This document shows, in pieces, positions 32,352 through 41,483 of a DNA stretch of 64,000 nucleotides. Under the pieces are notes generated by a model that was not told the DNA's origin, searched no databases, and was given only the letters and a program-made list of their open reading frames with translations. Origin of the DNA: Clostridia bacterium. GTDB taxonomy: Bacteria; Bacillota; Clostridia; Oscillospirales; Acutalibacteraceae. The stretch covers positions 1 to 64,000 of the forward strand of contig JAFSEF010000053.1 of NCBI GenBank assembly GCA_017435865.1. Reading direction: 5' to 3'. A program made the position numbers and the translations under genes. Numbering within the stretch: position 1 is the first letter of the stretch; every line of letters begins with the position of its first letter.

Positions 32352-35148
32352 ATACATTCTCATTGCGCAGTGTTTCAACCGTGTTTTCATTGTGTAACTT
32401 TTTGATTGAATACGTCACACTCAAAACAACGATTATAAATACACTTGCAATGGCTATAACGAATTTATCCCACGGAACATAGAAACGCATTGCATATCCG
32501 CTGTTTGCTGCCACAAAATGTATCAGATATGTCAGTGCAAATGAAACAGGCAGGGAATACAAAAGGCTTTTTGCACCGTAAAAAACAGACTCAAAGGTCA
32601 TCATTTTTCTCATTCCCTTGCTTGTCAGTCCGACAGATCTGAGCGTTGCAAATTCCCGTCTTCTTAAAGAAATGTTTGTTGATATTGTATTGAAAACATT
32701 CGCGGCTGCAATCATGGAGATCAGAACGATAAAACCGTATGCCAACACTTGTGCGATCGTCACAAGTGCCCGGATGCTTTCAATTTCAGCGGAATAATCG
32801 TATACATTCACATTGTTTGAAGTTCCGCCGATATCGCTTATCAACCGGTGTACTTCATTTGTCACTTTTGCATGGTCTTCACAGAGAATATATACATGGC
32901 TGTAATTGTTATACTGCTCCGGAATTTCAACAAATCCTATTGCCGATTCGGGATAAATAAGATTTGTATTGTTTCTTGTAAAATAAGGCTTGTTTTCAAG
33001 GATTGCACCGATTTCAATGTTGGTATGATTTACGGCTTCTTCTTCAGTCAGATAACGCTTTGTTTCTCCATTGAATGTATCTCCCTCATCACGAGCTATA
33101 TCATATGCATAACAAAGAGCTCCGTTTTGCATTACGGTTTCACCGGAATAAAAGTATTCCGTACCGGATTCTTCAAAAAAAGGAAGAATATTTGTGATTT
33201 CAAGTGTTGACGGGAAAGTATTCTGATTCAGAAATGACACGATATAAACACTTTCCTTTGTACCCGTTTGATAGTTATAGGTGTTTTTGTCGTAAACCAG
33301 TGCTTTCGGGGTTTCATTGTCAAAGTATTCCTTTTCATTAAGACCGTTCTCTCTGAGAAGCCTTTTGAATGCTTCATCATCAATAAAATTGTAAACAAAG
33401 TTACCGTTGAACTGATTTTCATTTTTCGTATCATACTGCTCCTTGTTGAGAATTTCCAGATATTCTTCCGAAACATACTTCTTTTCGATATTAAAGGTTG
33501 CGGTCATTTCCTGAACAAAGGTATATTCATTGATTCCTTTTACAGTCGGTAATTCTTTATACAGTTTTTGGTATAACTCATCTGTTTCTGATGCTGCCCC
33601 TTCTTCTGTGCTGTCTTCATTGCTGTATAAATTAATTGCAACATCATAGTTCATAATATTGCTTTCGGCATCAACAATATCCGTAAAATAGGTTGCAAGG
33701 GAAGAGGCGGAAATGAAAAGCACAACGGAAACAAAAAGAGAAAAAACGGTAGTTCTGTATTTTCTCTTGTTACGTTTGAAGTTTTTGGAGGAGAGGGTTG
33801 CTTCAAAACCGAAAATCTTCTGCGTCAACGGAGAGACTTTTACACTGCGACGTTTGATTTTGATTTCATTTGACTGTCTTACAGATTCAATGGGGTTGAT
33901 TCTGATTGCCTTTCTTGCGGGAATGTATGCAGAAATAATGACTGTTATAAAACTTAATAAACTTGCGGCAATGATTGCTGACGGAGAAAAAACAAATCGC
34001 ATTTTAAGGTCTGTAAGTTCTGCAAGAACCGTTGTAATCGTATCGCTCAGGAAATGGAATGTTATTGCTATTCCGAGACAGCCGGAAATAAGACCTATCG
34101 GAATGCCGATCATACAAAGCACAGCTGCCTCGTAAAGAACCGAAGTTTTTATCTGTTTTTTTGTCGCACCGATGCTTTTCAGAATACCGAACTGTTTTGT
34201 GCGTTCGCTGACTGAAATTGAAAATGAATTATATATCAGTGCAACCGAACCGAAAACAATAAGTCCGATCAGAATTGCGAGCAATCCTATTGCCAATATC
34301 GGAAATGCAGAATCGAAGCTGTTGAAGCTGAACATCAGAAGATCGTGATTGATACAACTGCTGATATCTAAAGCATTCGTGATTTCACTGTTGAATGTAT
34401 CGTATTCAACAGGCTTTTTCAGAACAGTATAGATGCTTTTTGTGTTCTTGTTGTTTTCTTCGTTCATTGTGAATGCGGTATATCCGGGGGCAGAAAACGG
34501 TTCAAGAGACAATTGATCGGGTCTTACACAAAAGCCTACAATGGTATATGCTTTTTCTTTTGTATCAATAAGTAGTTCGGATTGAGCATCCCAATTGAAT
34601 AACGGAACCTTTTGCGTAAGCTCCTTGCGTTCTTTGCTGTCTGATTCTATACTGTTATAATCCGTACGTTGTCTTTTTCCGATTTGTAAATTGATTTGCT
34701 GGCCGAGTTCAAATTTTACTCCGCCGTTTGTATAAAGATGATCCGAAACAACAATTTCATTGCTGTTTTCAGGGAGTCTGCCCTCTGTCAGATGAATCGG
34801 CATCACATCGGTGAAATCTGCGGGAATGCCTCCGATGAATAAATACGGTTTATCCGGATTTGAGGAGCCGATTTCGGAATAACCGATTTCCTGAATATAA
34901 GTATATTTTTCTACTCGTTCATCTTCTGTAATTGCAGATGCGTCGTTGATTTTAACATCATAAAATCCGACATGATATTTTCCGTTATACATCTCGGCAT
35001 AATTAACGAGATAGTTTTGTACGGTAACAAAAGCTTCCGTGGTGGCGGTAAACATAGCGACGGAAAGAATGATGCCGATTATGGTAACAACCGTTCGTAT
35101 TTTATTCTCTTTGAGGGAGCGATTTGTGAATTGTCTGAAAATATTCAT
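32350..35148 (-). CDS. Large FtsX-type ABC transporter permease
   Basis: A 932-residue permease of the MacB/FtsX (type VII ABC) kind. TM1 is near 17-38, then a ~260-residue outer domain, TM2-TM4 to about 410, a duplicated TM5 near 470-490, a second ~300-residue outer domain, and TM6-TM8 at the C-terminus. SERTKQFGILKSIGATKKQI and the repeat-like SLRRREFATLRSVGLTSKGM are the coupling motifs of two FtsX modules. It is longer than BceB (about 650) and has two large outer domains. It lies 10 bases after its ATPase and downstream of a Bce-like two-component system, so a role in peptide-antibiotic sensing or resistance is likely but inferred. Confidence 0.9.
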   Translation of the reverse strand: MNIFRQFTNRSLKENKIRTVVTIIGIILSVAMFTATTEAFVTVQNYLVNYAEMYNGKYHVGFYDVKINDASAITEDERVEKYTYIQEIGYSEIGSSNPDKPYLFIGGIPADFTDVMPIHLTEGRLPENSNEIVVSDHLYTNGGVKFELGQQINLQIGKRQRTDYNSIESDSKERKELTQKVPLFNWDAQSELLIDTKEKAYTIVGFCVRPDQLSLEPFSAPGYTAFTMNEENNKNTKSIYTVLKKPVEYDTFNSEITNALDISSCINHDLLMFSFNSFDSAFPILAIGLLAILIGLIVFGSVALIYNSFSISVSERTKQFGILKSIGATKKQIKTSVLYEAAVLCMIGIPIGLISGCLGIAITFHFLSDTITTVLAELTDLKMRFVFSPSAIIAASLLSFITVIISAYIPARKAIRINPIESVRQSNEIKIKRRSVKVSPLTQKIFGFEATLSSKNFKRNKRKYRTTVFSLFVSVVLFISASSLATYFTDIVDAESNIMNYDVAINLYSNEDSTEEGAASETDELYQKLYKELPTVKGINEYTFVQEMTATFNIEKKYVSEEYLEILNKEQYDTKNENQFNGNFVYNFIDDEAFKRLLRENGLNEKEYFDNETPKALVYDKNTYNYQTGTKESVYIVSFLNQNTFPSTLEITNILPFFEESGTEYFYSGETVMQNGALCYAYDIARDEGDTFNGETKRYLTEEEAVNHTNIEIGAILENKPYFTRNNTNLIYPESAIGFVEIPEQYNNYSHVYILCEDHAKVTNEVHRLISDIGGTSNNVNVYDYSAEIESIRALVTIAQVLAYGFIVLISMIAAANVFNTISTNISLRRREFATLRSVGLTSKGMRKMMTFESVFYGAKSLLYSLPVSFALTYLIHFVAANSGYAMRFYVPWDKFVIAIASVFIIVVLSVTYSIKKLHNENTVETLRNENV

Positions 35149-35158
35149 TACGCATACC

Positions 35159-35842
35159 TCACTTGACAAACAGGCTGTCGCTTGCTATTTTTCCGTCATT
35201 GATTGTTATAATTCTGTCTGCCTGCAAGGCGATTGATTTGTCATGTGTAATGACAATGAGTGTCTGACCGTATTTTTTATTGGACAGTTTAAGAAGTTCC
35301 ACGATTTCGTGGCTGTTTTTTGAATCAAGGTTTCCCGTCGGTTCGTCCGCAAGCATCACTGCCGGATTGTTAATCAGTGCTCTTCCGATGGAAACTCTTT
35401 GCTGCTGACCGCCGGAAAGCTCATTCGGAAGATGCTTTTCTCTTCCGTTCAGTGCAAGCAGAGTAATCAACTCGTTCAGGTGTTTTTCGTCTACTTTTTT
35501 GCCGTCCATAAGCACGGGTAAGGTAATGTTTTCCGTTACATTGAGCACCGGAATCAGATTGTAAAACTGATAAATAAGTCCTACCTGTCTGCGACGAAAA
35601 ACGGCAAGCTGATCTTCGTTCTGTTCATAAACATCCTGCCCGTCAAGATAAACCTTGCCGCTTGTCGGCTTATCTACGCCTCCTAAAATGTGCAGAAGTG
35701 TGCTTTTGCCCGAGCCTGACGGACCAATGATGGCAACAAACTGTCCTTTCGGTACACTGAAACTCACATTGTCGAGCGCTTTGACCTGATTTTCACCCGC
35801 ACCGTAAACTTTGGACAGGTTTTCAATTTTCAGAATATCCAT
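35159..35842 (-). CDS. ABC transporter ATPase (BceA/MacB/LolD family)
   Basis: A 227-residue ATPase. Walker A is GPSGSGKST (40-48), the signature is LSGGQQQRVSIGRAL, Walker B is VMLADEPTGNLDSKN, and the H-loop is VITHD. These are typical of the MacB/LolD/BceA group that works with FtsX permeases. AAAGGAG precedes the ATG; an upstream TTG in frame (35890) is less likely. A Bce-type response-regulator site lies about 75 bases upstream. Confidence 0.93.
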   Translation of the reverse strand: MDILKIENLSKVYGAGENQVKALDNVSFSVPKGQFVAIIGPSGSGKSTLLHILGGVDKPTSGKVYLDGQDVYEQNEDQLAVFRRRQVGLIYQFYNLIPVLNVTENITLPVLMDGKKVDEKHLNELITLLALNGREKHLPNELSGGQQQRVSIGRALINNPAVMLADEPTGNLDSKNSHEIVELLKLSNKKYGQTLIVITHDKSIALQADRIITINDGKIASDSLFVK

Positions 35843-35914
35843 TTTGAATGTCTCCTTTGTTTTTGATGTGGCTTTATTGTACCGATGCAAAATGACAATA
35901 CGGTGACTTTGTTA

Positions 35915-35928
35915 TTACAAAAATGTCA
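35915..35928 (-). promoter_or_regulatory. Putative response-regulator site, Bce type
   Basis: On the minus strand TGACA-TTTT-TGTAA, a full match to the motif TNACA-N4-TGTAA described for BceR-like regulators. It overlaps the histidine kinase stop codon. A candidate -10 TACAAT (35881-35876) lies downstream without a good -35; the site centres at about -52. Confidence 0.65.
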
Positions 35929-36930
35929 CACAACCTGTTTATGAAATCTTATTATGAATTTTGCACCACCTGACGGGTTGTTTTCTGCGGTTATTGTTCC
36001 GTTTTGTGCAGTTATGATCATTTTTGCAAGATTGAGCCCTATGCCGAAGCTTTCCTTTGTGGCGTTTTTACCTTTGTAAAATCGATCGAAAATGTGTGGA
36101 ATATCAGTTTCGTCAAATCCTTTTCCCGTATCGGCAATTATGATTTCCGTGAAAACAGAAGTGTCTTTAGCCGTAACGGTTATTGTACTGTTTTCGGGTG
36201 CGTGTTCTGTACAGTTTTTAAGAATGTTACCAAAGGCTTCGAGGCACCAGGCGTAATCACAATGAAGAAAAATATCATCTGCATTTATAACCATGTTTTG
36301 GTTTTTTATATCCATCGGAATCAGGAGAGGTTCTGCAGATTGTTGCAAAAGATGATGGAGATTGTTTTCAGTCCTTTCAAACTGTACTGTACCTGCATCA
36401 ATTTTTGAGATTTTAAGAAGAACGGTAACAAGATATTCTGTTTTTGTTATAAGTGTGCAAAGCTCTCTGAGGAGCTCATTTTTTCTTTCTTGTGTAACAT
36501 CATAGGATTGTAAAAGTGTTATAATAAGATTTATGCTTGTAAGCGGTGTTCTTAATTGATGGGAGATATCTGCAATGGAATCTGCAAGAAAAACTTTTTC
36601 TCTTTGCAGAATATCTTTCTGATCGCGAAGACGAACAAGCATTTTCTGAACGTCGCTTTCAAGAATTGAAAGTTCACCTTCACCGAAAGATTTGATATTT
36701 ATTGTATCATTGCCGTGCAGAATTTTATCAATACTTTCGTCGAGTCGGTTGATTCTTTTGTATCTTCGGTTTGTAAAAATAAGAAAACTGAAGATCAAAA
36801 AGGAGCTTATAAAAAGAACGCAGACTGCGGCAAATTTCGAGACGACAGCAGCAAGAATGCAAAGCAACAGTGACGGAAGCACAGTGATTGTCAAAAATCT
36901 TTTTATTTCAGGATTTCTTAACAGTTTCAT
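35926..36930 (-). CDS. Intramembrane-sensing histidine kinase (BceS-like)
   Basis: A 334-residue kinase. Two membrane helices (about 11-31 and 33-53) are joined by almost no outer loop, so it has no sensor domain of its own and probably senses through the partner ABC transporter. A HAMP-like linker leads to the H-box ISHQLRTPLTS (His124). N-box NILKNCTEHA, G1 IADTGKGF, F-box IFDRFYKG and G2 FGIGLNLAK are present. ATG overlaps the response-regulator stop by four bases; AGGAG lies upstream. Confidence 0.93.
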   Translation of the reverse strand: MKLLRNPEIKRFLTITVLPSLLLCILAAVVSKFAAVCVLFISSFLIFSFLIFTNRRYKRINRLDESIDKILHGNDTINIKSFGEGELSILESDVQKMLVRLRDQKDILQREKVFLADSIADISHQLRTPLTSINLIITLLQSYDVTQERKNELLRELCTLITKTEYLVTVLLKISKIDAGTVQFERTENNLHHLLQQSAEPLLIPMDIKNQNMVINADDIFLHCDYAWCLEAFGNILKNCTEHAPENSTITVTAKDTSVFTEIIIADTGKGFDETDIPHIFDRFYKGKNATKESFGIGLNLAKMIITAQNGTITAENNPSGGAKFIIRFHKQVV

Positions 36931-37604
36931 TTCTGATCTCCTAATTTGTAGCCGATGCCTCTGACAGTTAGAATGATTTTGGGATTCTGCATATCATCTT
37001 CTATTTTCTCCCGCAGCCTTTTTATATAAACCGTAAGCGTGTTATCGTTAACAAAGTCGCCTGAAATATCCCATATTTCTGAAAGCATCTTGTTTCTTGT
37101 AAGTGTTATGCCGGGGTTGTTAAGAAAAACAAGAAAGAGTCTGTACTCCAATGCAGACAGACAAACATCCTTACCGTTTTTGGTTACAATACCTTTATCC
37201 ATATCAACACTTACATTGCCCAGTGTCAATATGTTTTGCCCCTTGACTGTTCTGCGAAGAACGGATTTTATACGGGAAATAAGCTCTTTCGGACGGTATG
37301 GCTTTTCAATATAATCGTCAGCACCGATATCAAGTCCCGTCACAACGCTGAATTCATCCGCAGATGCTGTGAGAAAAATAACGGGACAAGAAGACTCGCT
37401 TTTTATTTTTCTGCACAAAGAAAAACCGTTTCCGTCAGGCAGAAGAACATCCAACAGAATCAGATCCACCTGATTCTGTTCTATTATAATTTCCGCTTCT
37501 TTACAATTCATTGCATAAGTTGTTGCAAAGCCTTCATATTGCAAAAGTTCACATAAGCTTTTGACGATTGTAGTATCATCTTCAATGATTAAAATCTTGT
37601 ACAT
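36927..37604 (-). CDS. OmpR-family response regulator (BceR-like)
   Basis: A 225-residue regulator. The receiver domain has the acidic pair EDD (8-10), the phospho-acceptor Asp in LLDVLLPDG (Asp52) and the Lys in EKPYRPKEL. The C-terminal OmpR winged helix has LSALEYRLFLVFLNNPG and NTLTVYIKRLREKIED. First gene of the RR-HK-ATPase-permease cluster. Confidence 0.94.
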   Translation of the reverse strand: MYKILIIEDDTTIVKSLCELLQYEGFATTYAMNCKEAEIIIEQNQVDLILLDVLLPDGNGFSLCRKIKSESSCPVIFLTASADEFSVVTGLDIGADDYIEKPYRPKELISRIKSVLRRTVKGQNILTLGNVSVDMDKGIVTKNGKDVCLSALEYRLFLVFLNNPGITLTRNKMLSEIWDISGDFVNDNTLTVYIKRLREKIEDDMQNPKIILTVRGIGYKLGDQK

Positions 37605-37633
37605 TCTTTCACTCTTTTCATTTTTATATTTTT

Positions 37634-37662
37634 AGTATATAAAGCTTACATACAAAAATCAA
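37634..37662 (-). promoter_or_regulatory. Promoter of the two-component operon
   Basis: Minus strand: TTGATT (37662-37657), 17-base spacer, TATACT (37639-37634). Confidence 0.65.
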
Positions 37663-37694
37663 CTTTTGTGACAGATACGTAATATTAGAATAGT

Positions 37695-37730
37695 AAAAGG
37701 AGCATTCTCTGATGAGAAGTGCCCCTTGCA
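37695..37730 (-). terminator. Terminator of the serine hydrolase gene
   Basis: Minus strand: AGGGGCA-C-TTCTC / GAGAA-TGCTCCT stem, then TTTTACTATT. Confidence 0.65.
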
Positions 37731-37749
37731 GTTGTTTTATGTGTTCATA

Positions 37750-38631
37750 TTATAATTCAGCTAATACCTTTTCAAATGCTTCCAGGAACCGGTCATTGCG
37801 GTCATTTCCGCCTGTTGAACAGCAACCGTGCCAGGATATACCGACCCGTTTAGATTTTGAATAAGCAACCATCTGTCCTCGTGCACCGGTTTTGACAAAG
37901 ATGTCTGTTTCTCTGAACGGTGTCCACGCATAGTCGTTTGCAGCGGAAAGCTCGATCCATTCTTTTGAGATAATCTGCTTGCCGTTGCAAACACCTTCGT
38001 TTGCATACAGATAAGCAAATCTTGCCATGTCGTCACTGCGGGCATAAAAAGCTCCACCGCCGATGGGATGTCCTTTCGGACAGCACCCGAATGCACATTC
38101 GTGGAAACCGATGGGGTTTAACAGTTTTTCAAGCAGGAATTTGTCAGCCGTCTGTCCGCTGACAGCATGCATGATGCGTGAGAGAATATAGTATGCCGCA
38201 TCGCTGTATTTCCTGTATGTGCCGGGGATATGTTCAAGCGTCACCGAGAAAATATGCTTCAGAAAATCATCCCCGATTTTATCTCTTGAATCATCGGCAT
38301 CAATACCCAGAAGTCCGCTGTTTTCACCGAGTCCCATTTTGTGTTGCAATGCATATTCCACCGTGACAGCGTTCCAGCGTTCGTCGATCTGTTCCGGCAG
38401 ATCTTCCTTTTTGAAAAAGGACAACACACAATCGTTCAAACTCAATTTGCCTTTATCTCGTAAAATGCCGATCCCTGCCGCAATGATCGCTTTGGTGGCA
38501 GAGTGGCTGTTGTTGCATTCATTTGCATCTGCTGACAGATGCCATTCCACACCGTCCGCAGAGGCAATACCGACATCAAACACCGGGTGTCCGTCATCGG
38601 GAATGTAAGCTAAATATTTGTCCATCAACAA
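37750..38631 (-). CDS. Class C beta-lactamase-fold serine hydrolase
   Basis: A 293-residue protein of the beta-lactamase/PBP4-like transpeptidase fold. The SxxK motif is SATK (44-47), the YxN-type motif is YSD, and GGGAFYARSDDMARFAYLY marks the family. It has no signal peptide, unlike true secreted beta-lactamases, so an esterase-like cytosolic activity is possible. The start is uncertain: TTG at 38631 has GAGGTG 7 bases upstream, ATG at 38625 is further away. Confidence 0.82.
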   Translation of the reverse strand: MLMDKYLAYIPDDGHPVFDVGIASADGVEWHLSADANECNNSHSATKAIIAAGIGILRDKGKLSLNDCVLSFFKKEDLPEQIDERWNAVTVEYALQHKMGLGENSGLLGIDADDSRDKIGDDFLKHIFSVTLEHIPGTYRKYSDAAYYILSRIMHAVSGQTADKFLLEKLLNPIGFHECAFGCCPKGHPIGGGAFYARSDDMARFAYLYANEGVCNGKQIISKEWIELSAANDYAWTPFRETDIFVKTGARGQMVAYSKSKRVGISWHGCCSTGGNDRNDRFLEAFEKVLAEL

Positions 38632-38662
38632 AACAATGCACCTCTTTTATTCTGATAAGTAT

Positions 38663-38691
38663 ACTATAAAATGATGTCCGCAGAAAGTCAA
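38663..38691 (-). promoter_or_regulatory. Promoter of the serine hydrolase gene
   Basis: Minus strand: TTGACT (38691-38686), 17-base spacer, TATAGT (38668-38663). Confidence 0.7.
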
Positions 38692-38699
38692 TATTCAGG

Positions 38700-38728
38700 T
38701 TGACTATCATGAAATGAAGTGATAAAAT
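38700..38728 (+). promoter_or_regulatory. Promoter of the SGNH hydrolase gene
   Basis: TTGACT (38700-38705), 17-base spacer, TAAAAT (38723-38728). It is back to back with the divergent promoter, only 8 bases between the -35 boxes. Confidence 0.7.
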
Positions 38729-38752
38729 AAATACAAAAGGGAGGTAATTTCT

Positions 38753-39376
38753 ATGAAAACAATTCTTTTTCAGGGCGATTCCATAACCGATGTCGGTCGT
38801 TCGAGAAGCAATGATAACGAAAGAGGACTCGGATATCCGCATCTTGTTTGTGCAAGACTCGGACTTGATAATCCCGAAGAATATAATTTCATCAATCGCG
38901 GCATCAGTGGCAACAGAATTGTTGACCTGTATGCAAGAATCAAATGCGATTTTATCAATCTGCAGCCCGACTTTTTGTCCATTCTCATCGGTATCAATGA
39001 TGTGTGGCATGAAATCGGCAATCAGAACGGTGTATCTGCTGAAAAATTTGAAAAGGTTTATTCCATGCTGATTGAAGAAATCAAAGAAGCTTGCCCGGAC
39101 ATTAAGATTATGCTCATGGAGCCTTTTGTGCTGCCCGGACCTGCAACGGTTGAACATTGGGAATACTTTGAAAGTGAAACGAAGCTTCGTGCCGAGGCTG
39201 TCAAAAGAATTGCAGAAAAATATGATCTCGCATTCCTGCCCTTGCAGAATCTGCTTGATGAAGCTTGCGAAAAAGCACCTGCCGTTTATTGGCTTGCAGA
39301 CGGTGTGCATCCGACCGCATTCGGTCATGAGCTGATTGCACGCGAATGGTGCAAAAAATTCGCAGAAATGCAATAA
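38753..39376 (+). CDS. SGNH/GDSL-family hydrolase
   Basis: A 207-residue SGNH esterase or lipase. Block I is FQGDSITDVGRS (Ser10), block II NRGISGNRIVDL, block III IGINDVW and block V ADGVHPTAFGH with catalytic Asp and His. No signal peptide, so probably intracellular deacylation of sugars or lipids. GGGAGG precedes the ATG. Confidence 0.93.
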   Translation: MKTILFQGDSITDVGRSRSNDNERGLGYPHLVCARLGLDNPEEYNFINRGISGNRIVDLYARIKCDFINLQPDFLSILIGINDVWHEIGNQNGVSAEKFEKVYSMLIEEIKEACPDIKIMLMEPFVLPGPATVEHWEYFESETKLRAEAVKRIAEKYDLAFLPLQNLLDEACEKAPAVYWLADGVHPTAFGHELIAREWCKKFAEMQ

Positions 39377-39382
39377 TAAAAT

Positions 39383-39424
39383 ACGCACGGAAGACCAACC
39401 GTTTTCCGTGCGTTGTTTTTTTAA
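39383..39424. terminator. Bidirectional terminator
   Basis: ACGCACGGAA / TTCCGTGCGT stem with T-rich sequence on both strands; ends the SGNH gene and the convergent ABC-peptidase operon. Confidence 0.85.
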
Positions 39425-40134
39425 TTGTTAATGACCTTGCTGAAAAAGCTGAGGTTTTCTTCATCTGTCAGGCAGAATTCTTTGAAGTTCTGCGTTTTGT
39501 CAAAGAACCATACTTCACCGCCGTCATTGCCGTGCATGGTGGACCATTTTCCTTCATCATAAATGAGTGCCGCACCGTTGTCACAGGCAGTTGCGGACAA
39601 ATCCTGTTCGCTGACACGCACAGAGAATTTGTGCCAGTTTTCGTTTTCGTAGTGCGGACAATGGCAACCGAGAAGAATACCCATGCAATCCACAAAAATG
39701 AACGAATGATCTTTTGCACAGTCATCATATCCGCGTTCAAACCAGCACATAGCACCTGAACTGTAGCCTGAAAGAACAATGCCTTTTTTAAATGCTTCTT
39801 TCAGGTAAATGTCGGCTTTGCTCTTTTTGAAGGTGTCCATCAGAAATGCAAGATGACCGCCGCCGGCATAGATGATATCAGCACCGAGAATGGTTGATTT
39901 TATGTATTCTTCTGACAGTGTTATGTCAGACAGACACAGAACGGTGACATCACATCCGACAGCCTTGAGCATCAGAATTTCACCGTCATCTTCGCTCCAA
40001 TTGTCAAAACTTGCCGTCGGCAGGAACACTGCTTTCGGATTTGTTTTGCCGCTCAATTCGGCAATCTTTTCAAAGATGTTTTTGATTTCACCGTCGCCGT
40101 AATATCCGCCGCCGATTGCTACGATTTTACCCAT
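39421..40134 (-). CDS. Peptidase S51-family protein (PepE-like)
   Basis: A 237-residue class I glutamine-amidotransferase-like protein of peptidase family S51 (aspartyl dipeptidase/cyanophycinase group). The nucleophile is Ser125 in SGYSSGAM; GGGHLAFL and HCPHYENE follow the family. It would cleave Asp-containing dipeptides or related substrates in the cytosol. It starts 6 bases after the ABC ATPase stop with AGGAG upstream, so it belongs to the importer operon, perhaps processing the imported compound. Confidence 0.88.
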   Translation of the reverse strand: MGKIVAIGGGYYGDGEIKNIFEKIAELSGKTNPKAVFLPTASFDNWSEDDGEILMLKAVGCDVTVLCLSDITLSEEYIKSTILGADIIYAGGGHLAFLMDTFKKSKADIYLKEAFKKGIVLSGYSSGAMCWFERGYDDCAKDHSFIFVDCMGILLGCHCPHYENENWHKFSVRVSEQDLSATACDNGAALIYDEGKWSTMHGNDGGEVWFFDKTQNFKEFCLTDEENLSFFSKVINN

Positions 40135-40140
40135 TTTTTC

Positions 40141-40716
40141 TTACTCCTCCGCAGTGATAATTGTATCGGTGAAAAACAGAGCTTCCTCTTTGTCGTGCGT
40201 AATCAGAAGTACCGTTTTGCCTTTTGTCATCTCTTTGACGAGCTGCATGGTTTTTTCTTTTGTCTGCTCGTCAAGCCCTTTGAACGGCTCGTCGAGCACA
40301 AGAAAATCATATTCCGCACACAAGGCTCTTGCCAAAGCAACGCGTCTTTTCATGCCGCCGCTCAAAGATTTTACCTGCGTTTTTATATCATTTGCAAGTC
40401 CGAGACTTTCCAGCAGTTTTTTTGCCTTTTCTTTTTCTGCTTTATTTTTACATACAGCCTGCACATTTGTCAATGCCGAAAAATTCTCACTCAGTCTGTC
40501 TTCCTGAAAAACTGCACTTTTACGTTCCGGTATACCTGTTACCGAACCGCTGTCTGCCTGCTCAAAACCGAGCAGAATGTTTGCAAGTGTCGTTTTTCCG
40601 CTGCCTGATGTGCCCATGAAAGCTGTTGTTTTGCCGTTCGGAAGTGTTGCATTGAAGTGTTGCAGAACTTTCTTTTCGCCGTATGATTTGCACAGATCAG
40701 AAATAATAATATTCAT
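40141..40716 (-). CDS. ABC importer ATPase (SsuB/TauB/NrtD type)
   Basis: A 191-residue ATPase, shorter than the usual ~240-250 residues. Walker A is GTSGSGKTT, the signature is LSGGMKRRVALARAL, Walker B is FLVLDEPFKGLD, and the H-loop is LITHDKEEA. The C-terminal region after the H-loop is almost absent. It overlaps the permease by four bases and forms an importer with it and the lipoprotein. Confidence 0.92.
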   Translation of the reverse strand: MNIIISDLCKSYGEKKVLQHFNATLPNGKTTAFMGTSGSGKTTLANILLGFEQADSGSVTGIPERKSAVFQEDRLSENFSALTNVQAVCKNKAEKEKAKKLLESLGLANDIKTQVKSLSGGMKRRVALARALCAEYDFLVLDEPFKGLDEQTKEKTMQLVKEMTKGKTVLLITHDKEEALFFTDTIITAEE

Positions 40717-41483
40717 ATTTTCTTCTCCAATCCTGCAAAAATGACTTTGAGCAACAGCAAGAACAGCTTTTCAATTCCTACGCTCAGTATAACAATGATC
40801 AGTGTCCATGCAAACAGATCCTTTGAATCAAAGTACAGCTTCGCATAATACAGCATTTCACCGATCGAATCTTTCGGTATGCCGATGACTTCCGCAGCAA
40901 TGCCTGCTTTCCACGCAAGTCCCATGCCGGTCGAACAAGCGGATAATAAAAACGGTTTGACAGCAGGGAAACGCACAAGCAGAAATCGTTTGAAAAACGA
41001 GAAATGAAACAGGTCGGCACACTGCAGCATTTTCGGATCGGTGTTTTTGTACCCCTGCAAAAGATTGTTATACAGAATCGGTAATGCCATTAAAAAAGAG
41101 ATAAAAACCGATAATTTGTTGCCACTGAGCCAGATGAGGCTGATAACAATAAAGGATGCCACCGGGACGGTTTTGACCGTCAGCAGAAAAGGACGGAAAA
41201 AGATTTCGAGTACGGGAAATCTGCCGGCAGCCGCAGCAAGAACAACTGCACAACCGAGGGCAAGAAAGAATCCGGCAGTGATATGCCCTGCAGAACGCAA
41301 AACAATTGCTGCAAAGGTCTCTGATTGCAGTAATTCAAACACTCGTCTGAGCACCTGCAGAGGGGATGCAATCAGCACATCCGCATGAATCCAAAGCGAT
41401 GCCGCCTGCCACATGAATATGGCAAGCAGCACCGCCAAGGTGTTGAGTATTATTTTTTTGACATCAATAGCAGAAGTCCTCAC
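40713..41483 (-). CDS. ABC importer permease (SsuC/TauC/NrtB type)
   Basis: A 256-residue inner-membrane permease with about six helices. The EAA-like loop (SIGEMLYYAKLYFDSKDLFAW preceded by GLAWKAGIAAEVIGIP) is typical of nitrate/sulfonate/taurine-type permeases. The GTG start at 41483 is preferred because GGAGG lies 11 bases upstream; an ATG 13 codons earlier lacks a ribosome site. It overlaps the binding-protein gene by 20 bases. Confidence 0.9.
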   Translation of the reverse strand: MRTSAIDVKKIILNTLAVLLAIFMWQAASLWIHADVLIASPLQVLRRVFELLQSETFAAIVLRSAGHITAGFFLALGCAVVLAAAAGRFPVLEIFFRPFLLTVKTVPVASFIVISLIWLSGNKLSVFISFLMALPILYNNLLQGYKNTDPKMLQCADLFHFSFFKRFLLVRFPAVKPFLLSACSTGMGLAWKAGIAAEVIGIPKDSIGEMLYYAKLYFDSKDLFAWTLIIVILSVGIEKLFLLLLKVIFAGLEKKI

